Part shown: positions 51,535 to 59,566 of the stretch, piece by piece
Numbering within the stretch: the first letter of the stretch is position 1
Layout of the letters: every line of letters begins with the position of its first letter
Source of the DNA: Neisseria perflava
GTDB lineage: Bacteria > Pseudomonadota > Gammaproteobacteria > Burkholderiales > Neisseriaceae
Reading direction: 5' to 3'
Length of the DNA stretch: 64,000 nucleotides
Assembly (NCBI RefSeq): GCF_024170405.1
Contig: NZ_JALJYC010000006.1
Coordinates: forward strand, 1-64,000
Translations under genes and position numbers: made by a program
Notes under the pieces: model-generated
What the model was told of the DNA's origin: nothing
The model's database searches: none
What the model saw: only the letters and a program-made list of their open reading frames with translations

Positions 51535-52269
51535 CTACACACGGAAATACACCCCATCTTCATCCTGCAAACGCTTGACCGCCCAGCCGTAAACCTCTTG
51601 CAGCAATTCTGGCTGCATGACTTCGTCGCAACTGCCGCTGGCAAAAATTTTCCCCTGGTTCATCAAAATGATATGGTCGGCGTAGCGGGCGGCCAGATTC
51701 AAATCGTGCAACACCATAATGCTGCTGAAATCCTGCTTGTGCTGTGTCAGGTATTGCATGAGTTTTTGCTGGTGGCGGATGTCGAGGTGGTTGCACGGCT
51801 CGTCTAAGAGCAGCACGGGCGCATTTTGCAGCAGGGCACGGATGATGTTGGCGCGTTGCTGCTCACCGCCCGACAAGCTGCTGATACGCTTGTCGGCCAA
51901 ATCGCGCATATCGAAGTAATCCAGCAGACTTTCCAACTGCTGCGGCTGTTTTTTCAGACGGCCTTGATAGGTAAATGCCGACAAGCCGACATATTCGCGC
52001 ACGCTCATCGGCATGGCGTAACGCCCGTGCTGCCCGACCCAAGCCACGCAGCCTTGGCGGATTTGCGGTGCGGCGGCTTGGCCGAACAGGGTCACGCCGC
52101 CCTTGCCCGTCTGCCCGAGCAGGGCTTTGAGCAAAGTGGATTTGCCCGCACCGTTGGGGCCGATAACGGCGGTATTCGCGCCGACGGGAAAATCCAGCGT
52201 ACCAATGTCCAGCAACACCTTACCGCGCACGGTCACATTCAGCGACTGAATCTGAAAAGAAGCGGTCAC
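51535..52269 (-). CDS. hmuV: Heme ABC transporter ATPase (HmuV-like)
   Basis: A 244-aa FecE/HmuV-type ATPase, last of four genes. Walker A is VIGPNGAGKSTLLKALLG, signature SSLSGGEQQRANIIRALL, Walker B VLLLDEPCNHLDI, and the His switch VLHDLNLAARYAD. It starts with GTG at 52269, three bases after the permease stop, with AAGGAAATAAGCC upstream. Confidence 0.93.
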   Translation of the reverse strand: MTASFQIQSLNVTVRGKVLLDIGTLDFPVGANTAVIGPNGAGKSTLLKALLGQTGKGGVTLFGQAAAPQIRQGCVAWVGQHGRYAMPMSVREYVGLSAFTYQGRLKKQPQQLESLLDYFDMRDLADKRISSLSGGEQQRANIIRALLQNAPVLLLDEPCNHLDIRHQQKLMQYLTQHKQDFSSIMVLHDLNLAARYADHIILMNQGKIFASGSCDEVMQPELLQEVYGWAVKRLQDEDGVYFRV

Positions 52270-52272
52270 GGC

Positions 52273-53211
52273 TTATTTCCTTACCGGTTTGATAAACAGA
52301 TACATAAAAAACGGCCCGCCCAACAGCGCGATGATAATCCCCACCGGCACATCCACCGGATAAGCCGCCCAGCGTGCCGCACCATCGACCACCAGCAGAA
52401 ACACCGCGCCAAGCCAAGCCGAGAGCGCAATCAGCTTGCGGCGGCTGCCGCCGACGGTCTGCGCCAGCACATTGGGCACCATCATACCGAGGAAACCGAT
52501 GATTCCCGCCAGCGACACCGCCGCGCCGGTCATCAGCGCCGCCCCGATAACGGTCTGCACGCGCATGGCATGAGCCGACACGCCCATGCTGACGGCGGTA
52601 TCCTCCCCCGTCATCAGAATATCCAAGCGCCGTCCGCAGCCCAGCAGCAACAGAAATCCTGCCGCCATCGTTACCGCCGCCAGCCACGGCGGGGTAAAAC
52701 CCGCTTCGGCCAAACTGCCCGACAGCCAAGTGGTGGCGCTGCGCAGCACCAAATCATCGGACAAAAACAAAATCAGGCTGACCACCGCGCCGGAAAACGC
52801 ACTCAGCACAAAGCCCAACACCAGCAGCCCGAGTGCGCCGCCGCCCATCAGCCGGTGCACCGCCAAAATCAGCAGACACACACCCAAAGCGCCGAGGAAG
52901 GCCGCCAGCGGCACGCCCAGCGCACCGCCGCCGAAAGCCAGCACGACAATCACGCCCAAAGCCGCGCCGCCCGACGTGCCAATCAAGCTCGGGTCGGCTA
53001 GCGGGTTGTCGAACAAAGCCTGCAAAGCCGCGCCCGAGGCTGCCAGCCCCGCGCCGACCAAAAGCGCGGTATAAATGCGCGGCAGGCGGATTTGGCGCAC
53101 GGTTTCATCCATCGCCAAGGGTGTCTGCCATTCACCAAAACCGATACCGCTGCATAAATAAACAGCAGCCAGAGTCAGCAAGATACTGAAAATCAGGATA
53201 GGCGGTTTCAT
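52273..53211 (-). CDS. hmuU: Heme ABC transporter permease (FecCD family, HmuU-like)
   Basis: A 312-aa permease with about nine to ten helices of the BtuC/FecCD fold. LPRIYTALLVGAGLAASGAA then LQALFDNPLADPSLIGTSGG is the family signature, with DPSLIG a conserved motif. It follows the hmuT-like gene by 15 bases and overlaps a DUS at its 5' side. Confidence 0.93.
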   Translation of the reverse strand: MKPPILIFSILLTLAAVYLCSGIGFGEWQTPLAMDETVRQIRLPRIYTALLVGAGLAASGAALQALFDNPLADPSLIGTSGGAALGVIVVLAFGGGALGVPLAAFLGALGVCLLILAVHRLMGGGALGLLVLGFVLSAFSGAVVSLILFLSDDLVLRSATTWLSGSLAEAGFTPPWLAAVTMAAGFLLLLGCGRRLDILMTGEDTAVSMGVSAHAMRVQTVIGAALMTGAAVSLAGIIGFLGMMVPNVLAQTVGGSRRKLIALSAWLGAVFLLVVDGAARWAAYPVDVPVGIIIALLGGPFFMYLFIKPVRK

Positions 53212-53226
53212 GTTTTTCAGACGGCC

Positions 53227-54018
53227 TTATTTCGCCAAACCGTGTAATTTCTGCACCACTTGAGGCGTATCGAGGCCGTAGCGGAACATGTCGTTGGCTT
53301 TCCACAGATAGATTTTGCCGTTTTTGGCGGCTGGGGAGGCGGCAATTTCCGGCTGCGCGGCAAATTTGGCCACACCACCGATTTTGGCTGCATTGTGGTC
53401 GGCGATGATGATGATGTCGGGCTTGGCCGCCAGCCACGCTTCGCGCGTCATCAGTTTGATACCGTCTATGGCGGCTGCTGCATTGATACCGCCGGCGCGT
53501 TTAATCAGCTCGTCGGAAGCGGTGTTTCTGCCCGCCACCAAACGTCCGTCGTAGCTGAACAGATAACGCTTGCCGGTGACGCTTTGCGGCTTCATATCCG
53601 CCTGCCACTTGGCCGCCAACCTGTCGGCTTGGGCGCTTTTGCCGATGAGTTTGCCGGTGGTGCGTATGCTTTGCGGATAGGCGGCGATGTCGTCATTCGG
53701 CGCGACGTTGACCGCTTTGATACCAGCTTTTTTCAGGCTGTCGAATATCGTGGCCGGCTGCGCCATCCATGAACCCAGCACAATATCAGGTTTGGCCGCC
53801 ACTATCGGCTCGACCGTCAGATTGCGGTATATGCCGATACTGGGTTTGCTTTGCAAGGCGGTGTTTTGCACGGTTTGGTCACGGCCGACGACTTCGTCCA
53901 GCGCACCGAGCGCCACCACAATATCGCCGACATCGGGCGTAATGACCACAATGCGCTGCGCGTGGGCGGCGCTGCTCAGGGCGGCGGCCAGTAAAAAGGT
54001 TGTCAAATAGGTTTTCAT
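53227..54018 (-). CDS. hmuT: Heme periplasmic-binding protein (HmuT-like)
   Basis: A 263-aa FepB/HmuT-type binding protein with a signal peptide (TYLTTFLLAAALSSAAHA). RIVVITPDVGDIVVALGALD and VAAKPDIVLGSW are typical. The heme-binding Tyr of HmuT may correspond to YRNLTVEP; I cannot confirm this. Start at 54018 with AGGAAGAAAACGAG upstream. Second gene of the operon, 54 bases after hmuS. Confidence 0.9.
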   Translation of the reverse strand: MKTYLTTFLLAAALSSAAHAQRIVVITPDVGDIVVALGALDEVVGRDQTVQNTALQSKPSIGIYRNLTVEPIVAAKPDIVLGSWMAQPATIFDSLKKAGIKAVNVAPNDDIAAYPQSIRTTGKLIGKSAQADRLAAKWQADMKPQSVTGKRYLFSYDGRLVAGRNTASDELIKRAGGINAAAAIDGIKLMTREAWLAAKPDIIIIADHNAAKIGGVAKFAAQPEIAASPAAKNGKIYLWKANDMFRYGLDTPQVVQKLHGLAK

Positions 54019-54072
54019 CTCGTTTTCTTCCTGATGTTTCTCATCTTTGATTAGTTTCGGCACAACGTTTTT

Positions 54073-55125
54073 TCAGACGGCCGTCTGAAGAGCGGCAGCC
54101 ATCAGCGTATCGGTGATTGCCGTCCATTGCGGCAACTCGCCCTGCCCTTCCGTGCGGCGGCCGAAAATTTGGATGACGGTACGGCGGCGGCTGTCAAAAC
54201 CTTCGATACAGGTAACAAAACCGTCGCGTATCGGGCGGCGCACTATCCAGCTTGCGGCAATTTCGTCGTCTTTCAGGTGCATGCTGAAACCTTCTTCTTT
54301 GCCGTCCAACACATTCAGATAGCCACGTGCGCGGATGAGGTTGTGCACTTTGCCGGTCTGAATCTGCACCACGCCCCGGTTGCCCGCAAAAATCATGATT
54401 TCGATGCCGGAATCCCGCGCCATTTCCAAAGCCTGCTGCCATACCTCATTACCCACCGCAACCGCCATACCTGCGGGCGCGTAAGGATAAGCCGCCAAAC
54501 GGTCGAGATGAAAGTTCTCCAACAGCCCGCCGAAATGGTGAACATCCTTCAATTCCAGCCAGCGTTCTTGAAATGCCGCAATACGTTCGGCCGACAAGGG
54601 CGCGGGAATATCTACCGGCAGCAGTTCGGCGCGGACAAATTCGGATTTGCCCGCTACGGCAAACTGCGCCAGCAATTCATCCCATGCCGCTGACACGGCC
54701 TCATCACGCAAAAACACTTTCTGCACCGCCACACCGAATTCATCGTAAAACTGGATAGAGCGGGATATCTTCTCCCCATTCTTATCGGTAACGGCTAAGG
54801 CATGTTTCCAACGCCCAGGGAAAATCCGCAAATCAATACCGCCAATGTTCAGCGCCATGCCCGCCGACGGTGCCAGACTGACGTTTTCATACACACCCTG
54901 TTTCTCATGCACGCAAACCTCGTTGCGCACCACGCACTGCACCCGCCCCAAAGCAGCCAGCCGCGATACAATATCGCGGATATTGCCGCCCAGATACACC
55001 GTATCCGGCGCGTCGGCCAACAACTCGCCTTCGCTCACGCCCAAATCCGCCGCACCCTCGCGCGGAAAATACATGCCCTGCCTAGTGGTTTTGGCGCTTT
55101 GGTATTGCTGCCACAAATTGCCCAT
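54073..55125 (-). CDS. hmuS: Heme utilisation/degradation protein (HmuS/ChuS-like)
   Basis: A 350-aa cytoplasmic protein with the two tandem repeats of the HmuS/ChuS/HemS family, which bind heme and in some relatives open it to release iron. The heme-ligand region is LELKDVHHFGGLLEN. FIGDIRIFPGRWKH-type and HLKDDEIAASWIVRRP segments are mirrored in each half. It is the first gene of the operon; ATG 55125 follows AAGGAAACGCA. The receptor for heme at the outer membrane is not in the window. Confidence 0.9.
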   Translation of the reverse strand: MGNLWQQYQSAKTTRQGMYFPREGAADLGVSEGELLADAPDTVYLGGNIRDIVSRLAALGRVQCVVRNEVCVHEKQGVYENVSLAPSAGMALNIGGIDLRIFPGRWKHALAVTDKNGEKISRSIQFYDEFGVAVQKVFLRDEAVSAAWDELLAQFAVAGKSEFVRAELLPVDIPAPLSAERIAAFQERWLELKDVHHFGGLLENFHLDRLAAYPYAPAGMAVAVGNEVWQQALEMARDSGIEIMIFAGNRGVVQIQTGKVHNLIRARGYLNVLDGKEEGFSMHLKDDEIAASWIVRRPIRDGFVTCIEGFDSRRRTVIQIFGRRTEGQGELPQWTAITDTLMAAALQTAV

Positions 55126-55220
55126 TGCGTTTCCTTATGATTGGTGTGTGATGATTTTTCAGACGGCCTCATGGTTTGGCAGGCCGTCTGAAATATAAAT
55201 AAATATGAAAATGGTTAGCG

Positions 55221-55249
55221 TTTATAATCTATTTCAGCTAAATTTTCAA
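55221..55249 (-). promoter_or_regulatory. Promoter of the heme operon
   Basis: On the minus strand TTGAAA (55249-55244), 17 bases, TATAAA (55226-55221). The predicted start near 55214 gives a leader of about 90 bases that contains a DUS pair. No convincing Fur box was seen, though the AT-rich leader leaves room for one. Confidence 0.7.
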
Positions 55250-55375
55250 GTCATAAAGATGGCAACAAACCCGCGTTAAAAGCATAAAAATCCGGCGCAA
55301 AGATGGGCGAAGCGGCGCGGCGGGTTTATAATGCCGTTTTCTATCCCGTGAAAAAATTCAGGAAATACAAACTAC

Positions 55376-56350
55376 ATGACCCATACCGTCCACCTTCAGT
55401 TTGACGACATCGACAATACCGTTTTGCAACGCCTGTGCGGGGCACTCGACAGCAATCTGGAAGCCCTCGCCCACGCGCTAGACATCCAAATCAGCCGCCG
55501 TTTCGAGCATTTCACCTTTATGGGCGAATTGGCGCATGCCGGACGCCGCGCCCTGCTCTCTCTGGCCGAAACCGCCAAACATGGCGATCTGCCGGAAAAC
55601 GCCATCCAACTGGCCGCCGTTGAAGCCAAAACCGCCGACGCGCAACACCAAGAGCAATCCCACGACCAGCAATATTATTTCCGCACCAAACGCGGCAGCA
55701 TAGGTGGGCGCACGCCACGTCAAAACGGCTACATCCGCACCTTATTGAATCACGACGTGGTGTTCGGCTTGGGCCCGGCCGGTACCGGCAAAACCTATCT
55801 AGCGGTGGCGGCTGCGGTGGACGCAATGGAAAAACACCAAATCGAGCGCATTGTCTTGGTACGCCCTGCGGTGGAAGCGGGCGAAAAACTCGGCTTTCTG
55901 CCCGGCGATTTGGCGCAAAAGGTTGACCCGTATTTGCGCCCGCTGTATGACGCGCTGTATGATTTGATGGGTTTTGACCGCGTGACCAAGCTGATGGAAA
56001 AAGGCTTGATTGAAATCGCGCCGCTGGCCTATATGCGCGGCCGCACCTTAAACGGCGCGTATGTGATTCTTGACGAGGCGCAAAACACTACGCCCGAGCA
56101 GATGAAAATGTTTCTGACCCGTATCGGCTTCGGCGCCAAAGCCGTGATTACCGGCGACATCAGCCAAATCGACCTGCCACGCAACATCAAATCCGGCCTG
56201 AAAGACGCACGCGAAAAGCTGCGCGATGTGGAAGGGCTGTATTTTCATACCTTCACCAGCGAAGACGTGGTGCGCCATCCTTTGGTGCAGAAAATCGTCG
56301 AGGCATATGAGGCGGCGGAGGAAGCCGAAGAAGCCGGGCGCAAACATTAA
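55376..56350 (+). CDS. PhoH-like (YbeZ) ATPase
   Basis: A 324-aa protein of the PhoH/PhoL family, cytoplasmic NTPases linked to RNA metabolism. Walker A is GLGPAGTGKTYLAVAAA, Walker B VILDEAQNTTPEQMKMFL, and LVRPAVEAGEKLGFLPGD and RTLNGAYVILDE match. The family is usually near ybeY; no ybeY follows here. ATG 55376 has no strong ribosome site. The DUS-hairpin after it is an extended type. Confidence 0.92.
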   Translation: MTHTVHLQFDDIDNTVLQRLCGALDSNLEALAHALDIQISRRFEHFTFMGELAHAGRRALLSLAETAKHGDLPENAIQLAAVEAKTADAQHQEQSHDQQYYFRTKRGSIGGRTPRQNGYIRTLLNHDVVFGLGPAGTGKTYLAVAAAVDAMEKHQIERIVLVRPAVEAGEKLGFLPGDLAQKVDPYLRPLYDALYDLMGFDRVTKLMEKGLIEIAPLAYMRGRTLNGAYVILDEAQNTTPEQMKMFLTRIGFGAKAVITGDISQIDLPRNIKSGLKDAREKLRDVEGLYFHTFTSEDVVRHPLVQKIVEAYEAAEEAEEAGRKH

Positions 56351-56354
56351 TCCG

Positions 56355-56415
56355 AGGCCGTCTGAACGGTGTAACGAAAATCCGTGATTTGGTTTCACGC
56401 CTGTTCAGACGGCCT
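56355..56415. repeat. DUS-flanked extended hairpin, copy 3
   Basis: Inverted DUS copies enclose GGTGTAACGAAAATCCGTGA and TTTGGTTTCACGCC, related to the core of the other copies. It sits five bases after the phoH-like stop and should terminate it. Confidence 0.75.
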
Positions 56416-56540
56416 GTTTACGGTAAAATAAATAGGCAGACGGGGTATGCAGGGGCAAAACCCGATACGCCCTAACCTGAATTTCCGTTGAGATTCTCAC
56501 CCGACCCGCACCCGTTTTCAGACGGACTTTAGGAAATCCC

Positions 56541-57113
56541 ATGACATTCACCACATTATTAAGTATTGCCCTCGGTATCGGCCTAGCCGCCAGCTCGGGC
56601 TTCCGCGTGTTTCTGCCGCTGTTTGCGTTGAGCCTGTCGGCCTATTTCGGGCTGTGGCCGATTAATGAAAACTTCCAATGGCTGGCTTCTACACCCGCGC
56701 TGATTATTTTGGGCGTAGCCACCGTGGTCGAAATCGGTGCTTATCTGATTCCGTTTTTGGATAACCTGCTGGACACCCTGGCCGTACCGCTGGCCGGTTT
56801 GGCCGGTACGGCGGTGATGGCCTCCACCACCGCCGACCTCAGCCCTGCCGTTACTTGGACTTTAGCCATCATCGCCGGTGGCGGCGCTGCGGCGGCCATC
56901 AAAGGCGCAGGCGCCACCACCCGCGCCGCCAGCACAGTCACGACCGCAGGTTTGGCCAATCCGGTGGTTTCCGTCGCGGAAACGGGTATGGCGGCGGTGA
57001 TGGCGGTATTGAGCCTGTTCTTGCCGTTTTTGGCGGTCATCATCGTGTTGCTGCTGGCCTTTTGGCTGTGGCGCAAATACCGCAAAATCCGCCAAGCACC
57101 AACAGCCGTTTAA
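56541..57113 (+). CDS. DUF4126 family membrane protein
   Basis: A 190-aa protein with about six hydrophobic helices. The N-terminal IALGIGLAASSGFRVFLPLFA and the small-residue loop AAAIKGAGATTRAAST match DUF4126. Function unknown. A short decayed DUS precedes the ATG at 56541 (GGACTTTAGGAAATCCC upstream, with AGGAAA as ribosome site). Confidence 0.85.
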   Translation: MTFTTLLSIALGIGLAASSGFRVFLPLFALSLSAYFGLWPINENFQWLASTPALIILGVATVVEIGAYLIPFLDNLLDTLAVPLAGLAGTAVMASTTADLSPAVTWTLAIIAGGGAAAAIKGAGATTRAASTVTTAGLANPVVSVAETGMAAVMAVLSLFLPFLAVIIVLLLAFWLWRKYRKIRQAPTAV

Positions 57114-57129
57114 TGGTTTAAATAAAAAG

Positions 57130-57176
57130 CAAAGGCTGTCTGAAAATCAAATCATGATTTTCAGACGGCCTTTGCC
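57130..57176 (+). terminator. Terminator of the DUF4126 gene
   Basis: AAAGGCTGTCTGAAAATC and GATTTTCAGACGGCCTTTG form a hairpin with a small central loop; the left DUS has one changed base. Confidence 0.8.
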
Positions 57177-57183
57177 GATTTTA

Positions 57184-57347
57184 AGAACCTGTATTCATAA
57201 GATTGATAGATGGATTTTTGTTGGATAATCATACGAATACAAGGCGGACTTTTGCGCCAATAGTGGACTATTGGCGCAAAAGTCCAACGCAGTAGACGTG
57301 TGATTAGGCAATAAAAAGCCGCTATCAAGATTGTGAATACAGGTTCT
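57184..57347 (+). repeat. MITE-like element, family A, copy 3
   Basis: This 164-base copy is the cleanest: ends AGAACCTGTATTCA and TGAATACAGGTTCT are exact inverted repeats, and the centre holds the palindrome GACTTTTGCGCCAATAG-tgga-CTATTGGCGCAAAAGTC. It ends 5 bases before the SMR pseudogene's stop. Confidence 0.82.
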
Positions 57348-57352
57348 AAACT

Positions 57353-57676
57353 TTAGGTTTTAGAAAACACATTAATCACCAACACGCCCGCCAAAATCAA
57401 ACCCATCCCAATCAAACCTGCCGTGTCGATTTTCTGCCCGAACGCGAAATACGCCACCACCGCCGTCAGCACAATCCTCACGCCCGACTACACTGCATAC
57501 ACAATCCCCACCGGCAAGCTGCGGTACACCAACGACACACAGTAAAACGACACGCCGTATAAAGCCAGCGACGACACCGTTGGCAGCAGGCGGGTAAAGC
57601 CATCGCTAGTTTTCAGCAGCGCAGTGGCGGCGATTTCAAAGCCGATGGCAATCATCAGCAGCAACCAAGCATTCAC
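57353..57676 (-). pseudogene. SMR-family multidrug efflux gene, nonsense at Trp63
   Basis: From a GTG at 57676 the frame encodes a small multidrug resistance protein: NAWLLLMIAIGFEIAATALL with the membrane glutamate, then YGVSFYCVSLVYRSLPVGIV. Codon 63 is TAG (57490-57488); the same frame continues as SGVRIVLTAVVAYFAFGQKI to a stop at 57353, a total of 107 residues, the usual SMR length. YAV-stop-SGV stands where relatives have YAVWSG. This Trp63 is the functionally important residue of EmrE. TGG to TAG is the likely change, so the product is only three helices long at best. Confidence 0.8.
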
Positions 57677-57699
57677 GATTTTTCTTTCATGCAGACAAC

Positions 57700-57762
57700 A
57701 GGCCGTCTGAACAGGTATCACAAAAATCTTGGATTTTGTTTTCATACCCGTTCAGACGGCCT
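57700..57762. repeat. DUS-flanked extended hairpin, copy 4
   Basis: The most regular copy: GGTATCACAAAAATC-ttg-GATTTTGTTTTCATACC between inverted DUS. It lies between the ETF-QO stop and the SMR start and serves as the terminator of ETF-QO. Confidence 0.78.
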
Positions 57763-57768
57763 AACACA

Positions 57769-59430
57769 TTACATCGAGCCGTAATTCGGCCCGCTGCCGC
57801 CCTCGGGACACACCCACACGATATTCTGCGTCGGGTCTTTGATGTCGCAGGTTTTGCAGTGGATACAGTTGGCCGAGTTAATCCGCAACGCCGGCGCACC
57901 GCCCTCTTCCACGATTTCATACACCGCCGCCGGGCAATAGCGCGTTTCCGGCGAGGCGTATTGCTTGTAGTTCACATCCAGCATGAGCTGCGGGTTTTTC
58001 AGAACCAGATGGCCGGGTTGGTCTTCTTCATGGGCGGTATTGGCTAGAAACACGCTGCTCAAGCGGTCGAAGGTTAACACGCCGTCGGGTTTGGGATAAT
58101 CAATCGGCGTGCAGTCGGCGGCTTTTTGCAGCGATTCATGGTCTTTGCCGTGGTGTTTTAGCGTCCACGGTGCTTTGCCTTTTAATACGCCCTGATCCAG
58201 CGCCAAATACAGCGAGGCGGCATACAGCCCCCATTTGAAGGCAGGGCGCACGTTACGCGCAGCGTGCAGCTCCTCATGCGCCCAGCTTTGCTCAAAGGCC
58301 GTCTGAAAAGCCGCCGCCTCCGCGCCGGTATCGAAACTATCCACATCATCCAAACTTTCCAGCAGCGGAAACACCGCCTCCGCCGCCAACATGCCCGATT
58401 TCATGGCAGTATGGATGCCTTTAATGCGCGGCATATTCAAGAAACCCGCCGCGTCGCCCACCAACACGCCGCCGCCGAAACTCAGCTTGGGCAGGCTCTG
58501 CAAACCGCCCTCAACCAGCGCGCGTGCGCCGTAGGCAATGCGGCGGCCGCCCTCAAAAATCTTACGGATTTCAGGATGGGTTTTGAAACGCTGAAACTCT
58601 TCAAACGGCGACAGATACGGATTGGTGTAGTCCAAGCCGACCACGAAACCAACCGCGACTTGATTGTCGTCGAGATGGTAGATAAACGAGCCGCCGTAGG
58701 TTTTGCTGTCCAGCGGCCAACCGGCGGTATGCACCGCCAAACCCGGCTGATGGTTTTCAGACGGCACTCCCCAAATTTCTTTGATGCCCAAGCCGTAGGT
58801 TTGCGGCTGACTGTGTTTGTCCAAATCGAAACGCTTAATGATTTGGCCGCTGAGCGAGCCCCGGCAGCCTTCGGCAAAAATCGTCTGCTGCGCCCACAAT
58901 TCCATACCCGGCTGGAAGTTGGCGGTCGGTTCGCCGTCTTTGCCCACGCCCATATTGCCGGTGGCAATGCCTTTGACCGAACCGTCATCATGATACAGAA
59001 TTTCGGTGGCGGCAAAACCGGGATAAATTTCCACACCCAGATTTTCCGCCTGCTCCGCCAGCCAGCGTACCAATTCACCCAAGCTGATGATGTAATTGCC
59101 GTGGTTGTTGAAATTGGGCGTGACCGGCAGCTTGTAGGCTTTATGCTCGGTCAGAAACATCACCTTATCGGCCGTCACGCTGCGCGTCAGCGGCGCACCT
59201 AACTCCTGCCAGTCGGGGAACAGTTCCGCCAGCGCCTTCGGGTCGATGACCGCGCCCGACAAGGCGTGCGCCCCGACTTCCGAGCCTTTTTCCACCACGC
59301 ACACGCTGATTTCGCGCCCGTCTGCCGCCGCCAACTGCTTGAGTTTGACCGCTGCCGCCAGCCCCGCCGGGCCTGCGCCGACAATGACGACATCGTACTG
59401 CATGCTGTCGCGCTCTATGGTTTCTGTCAT
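57769..59430 (-). CDS. Electron-transfer flavoprotein:ubiquinone oxidoreductase
   Basis: ETF-QO passes electrons from ETF to ubiquinone at the inner membrane. The 553-aa protein has the N-terminal FAD dinucleotide fold (YDVVIVGAGPAGLAAAVKL), the second FAD motif (VLVGDAAGFLNMPRIKGIHT), and the C-terminal [4Fe-4S] ligands in INSANCIHCKTCDIKDPTQN and VWVCPEGGSGP. No etfA/etfB is in the window. The ATG at 59430 follows AGGACAAACCACC. Confidence 0.95.
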   Translation of the reverse strand: MTETIERDSMQYDVVIVGAGPAGLAAAVKLKQLAAADGREISVCVVEKGSEVGAHALSGAVIDPKALAELFPDWQELGAPLTRSVTADKVMFLTEHKAYKLPVTPNFNNHGNYIISLGELVRWLAEQAENLGVEIYPGFAATEILYHDDGSVKGIATGNMGVGKDGEPTANFQPGMELWAQQTIFAEGCRGSLSGQIIKRFDLDKHSQPQTYGLGIKEIWGVPSENHQPGLAVHTAGWPLDSKTYGGSFIYHLDDNQVAVGFVVGLDYTNPYLSPFEEFQRFKTHPEIRKIFEGGRRIAYGARALVEGGLQSLPKLSFGGGVLVGDAAGFLNMPRIKGIHTAMKSGMLAAEAVFPLLESLDDVDSFDTGAEAAAFQTAFEQSWAHEELHAARNVRPAFKWGLYAASLYLALDQGVLKGKAPWTLKHHGKDHESLQKAADCTPIDYPKPDGVLTFDRLSSVFLANTAHEEDQPGHLVLKNPQLMLDVNYKQYASPETRYCPAAVYEIVEEGGAPALRINSANCIHCKTCDIKDPTQNIVWVCPEGGSGPNYGSM

Positions 59431-59518
59431 GGTGGTTTGTCCTATTGGTATTTTTGTATTTAAAAACAAGCGTGTGATTATACAGCAATATCATACTGCT
59501 ACCAAACGCAACGAGGCC

Positions 59519-59548
59519 GTCTGAAAAGCAACTTGTTTTCAGACGGCC
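59519..59548 (-). terminator. DUS pair downstream of mntC
   Basis: AGGCCGTCTGAAAAGCAA and TTGTTTTCAGACGGCCT lie 18 bases past the mntC stop codon. Confidence 0.75.
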
Positions 59549-59566
59549 TGTGTTTAAGAAGAACCT

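Noticed and set aside
55126..55260. A Fur box in the heme operon promoter
   Set aside because: AT-rich stretches are present but none approaches the 19-base consensus well enough to call.
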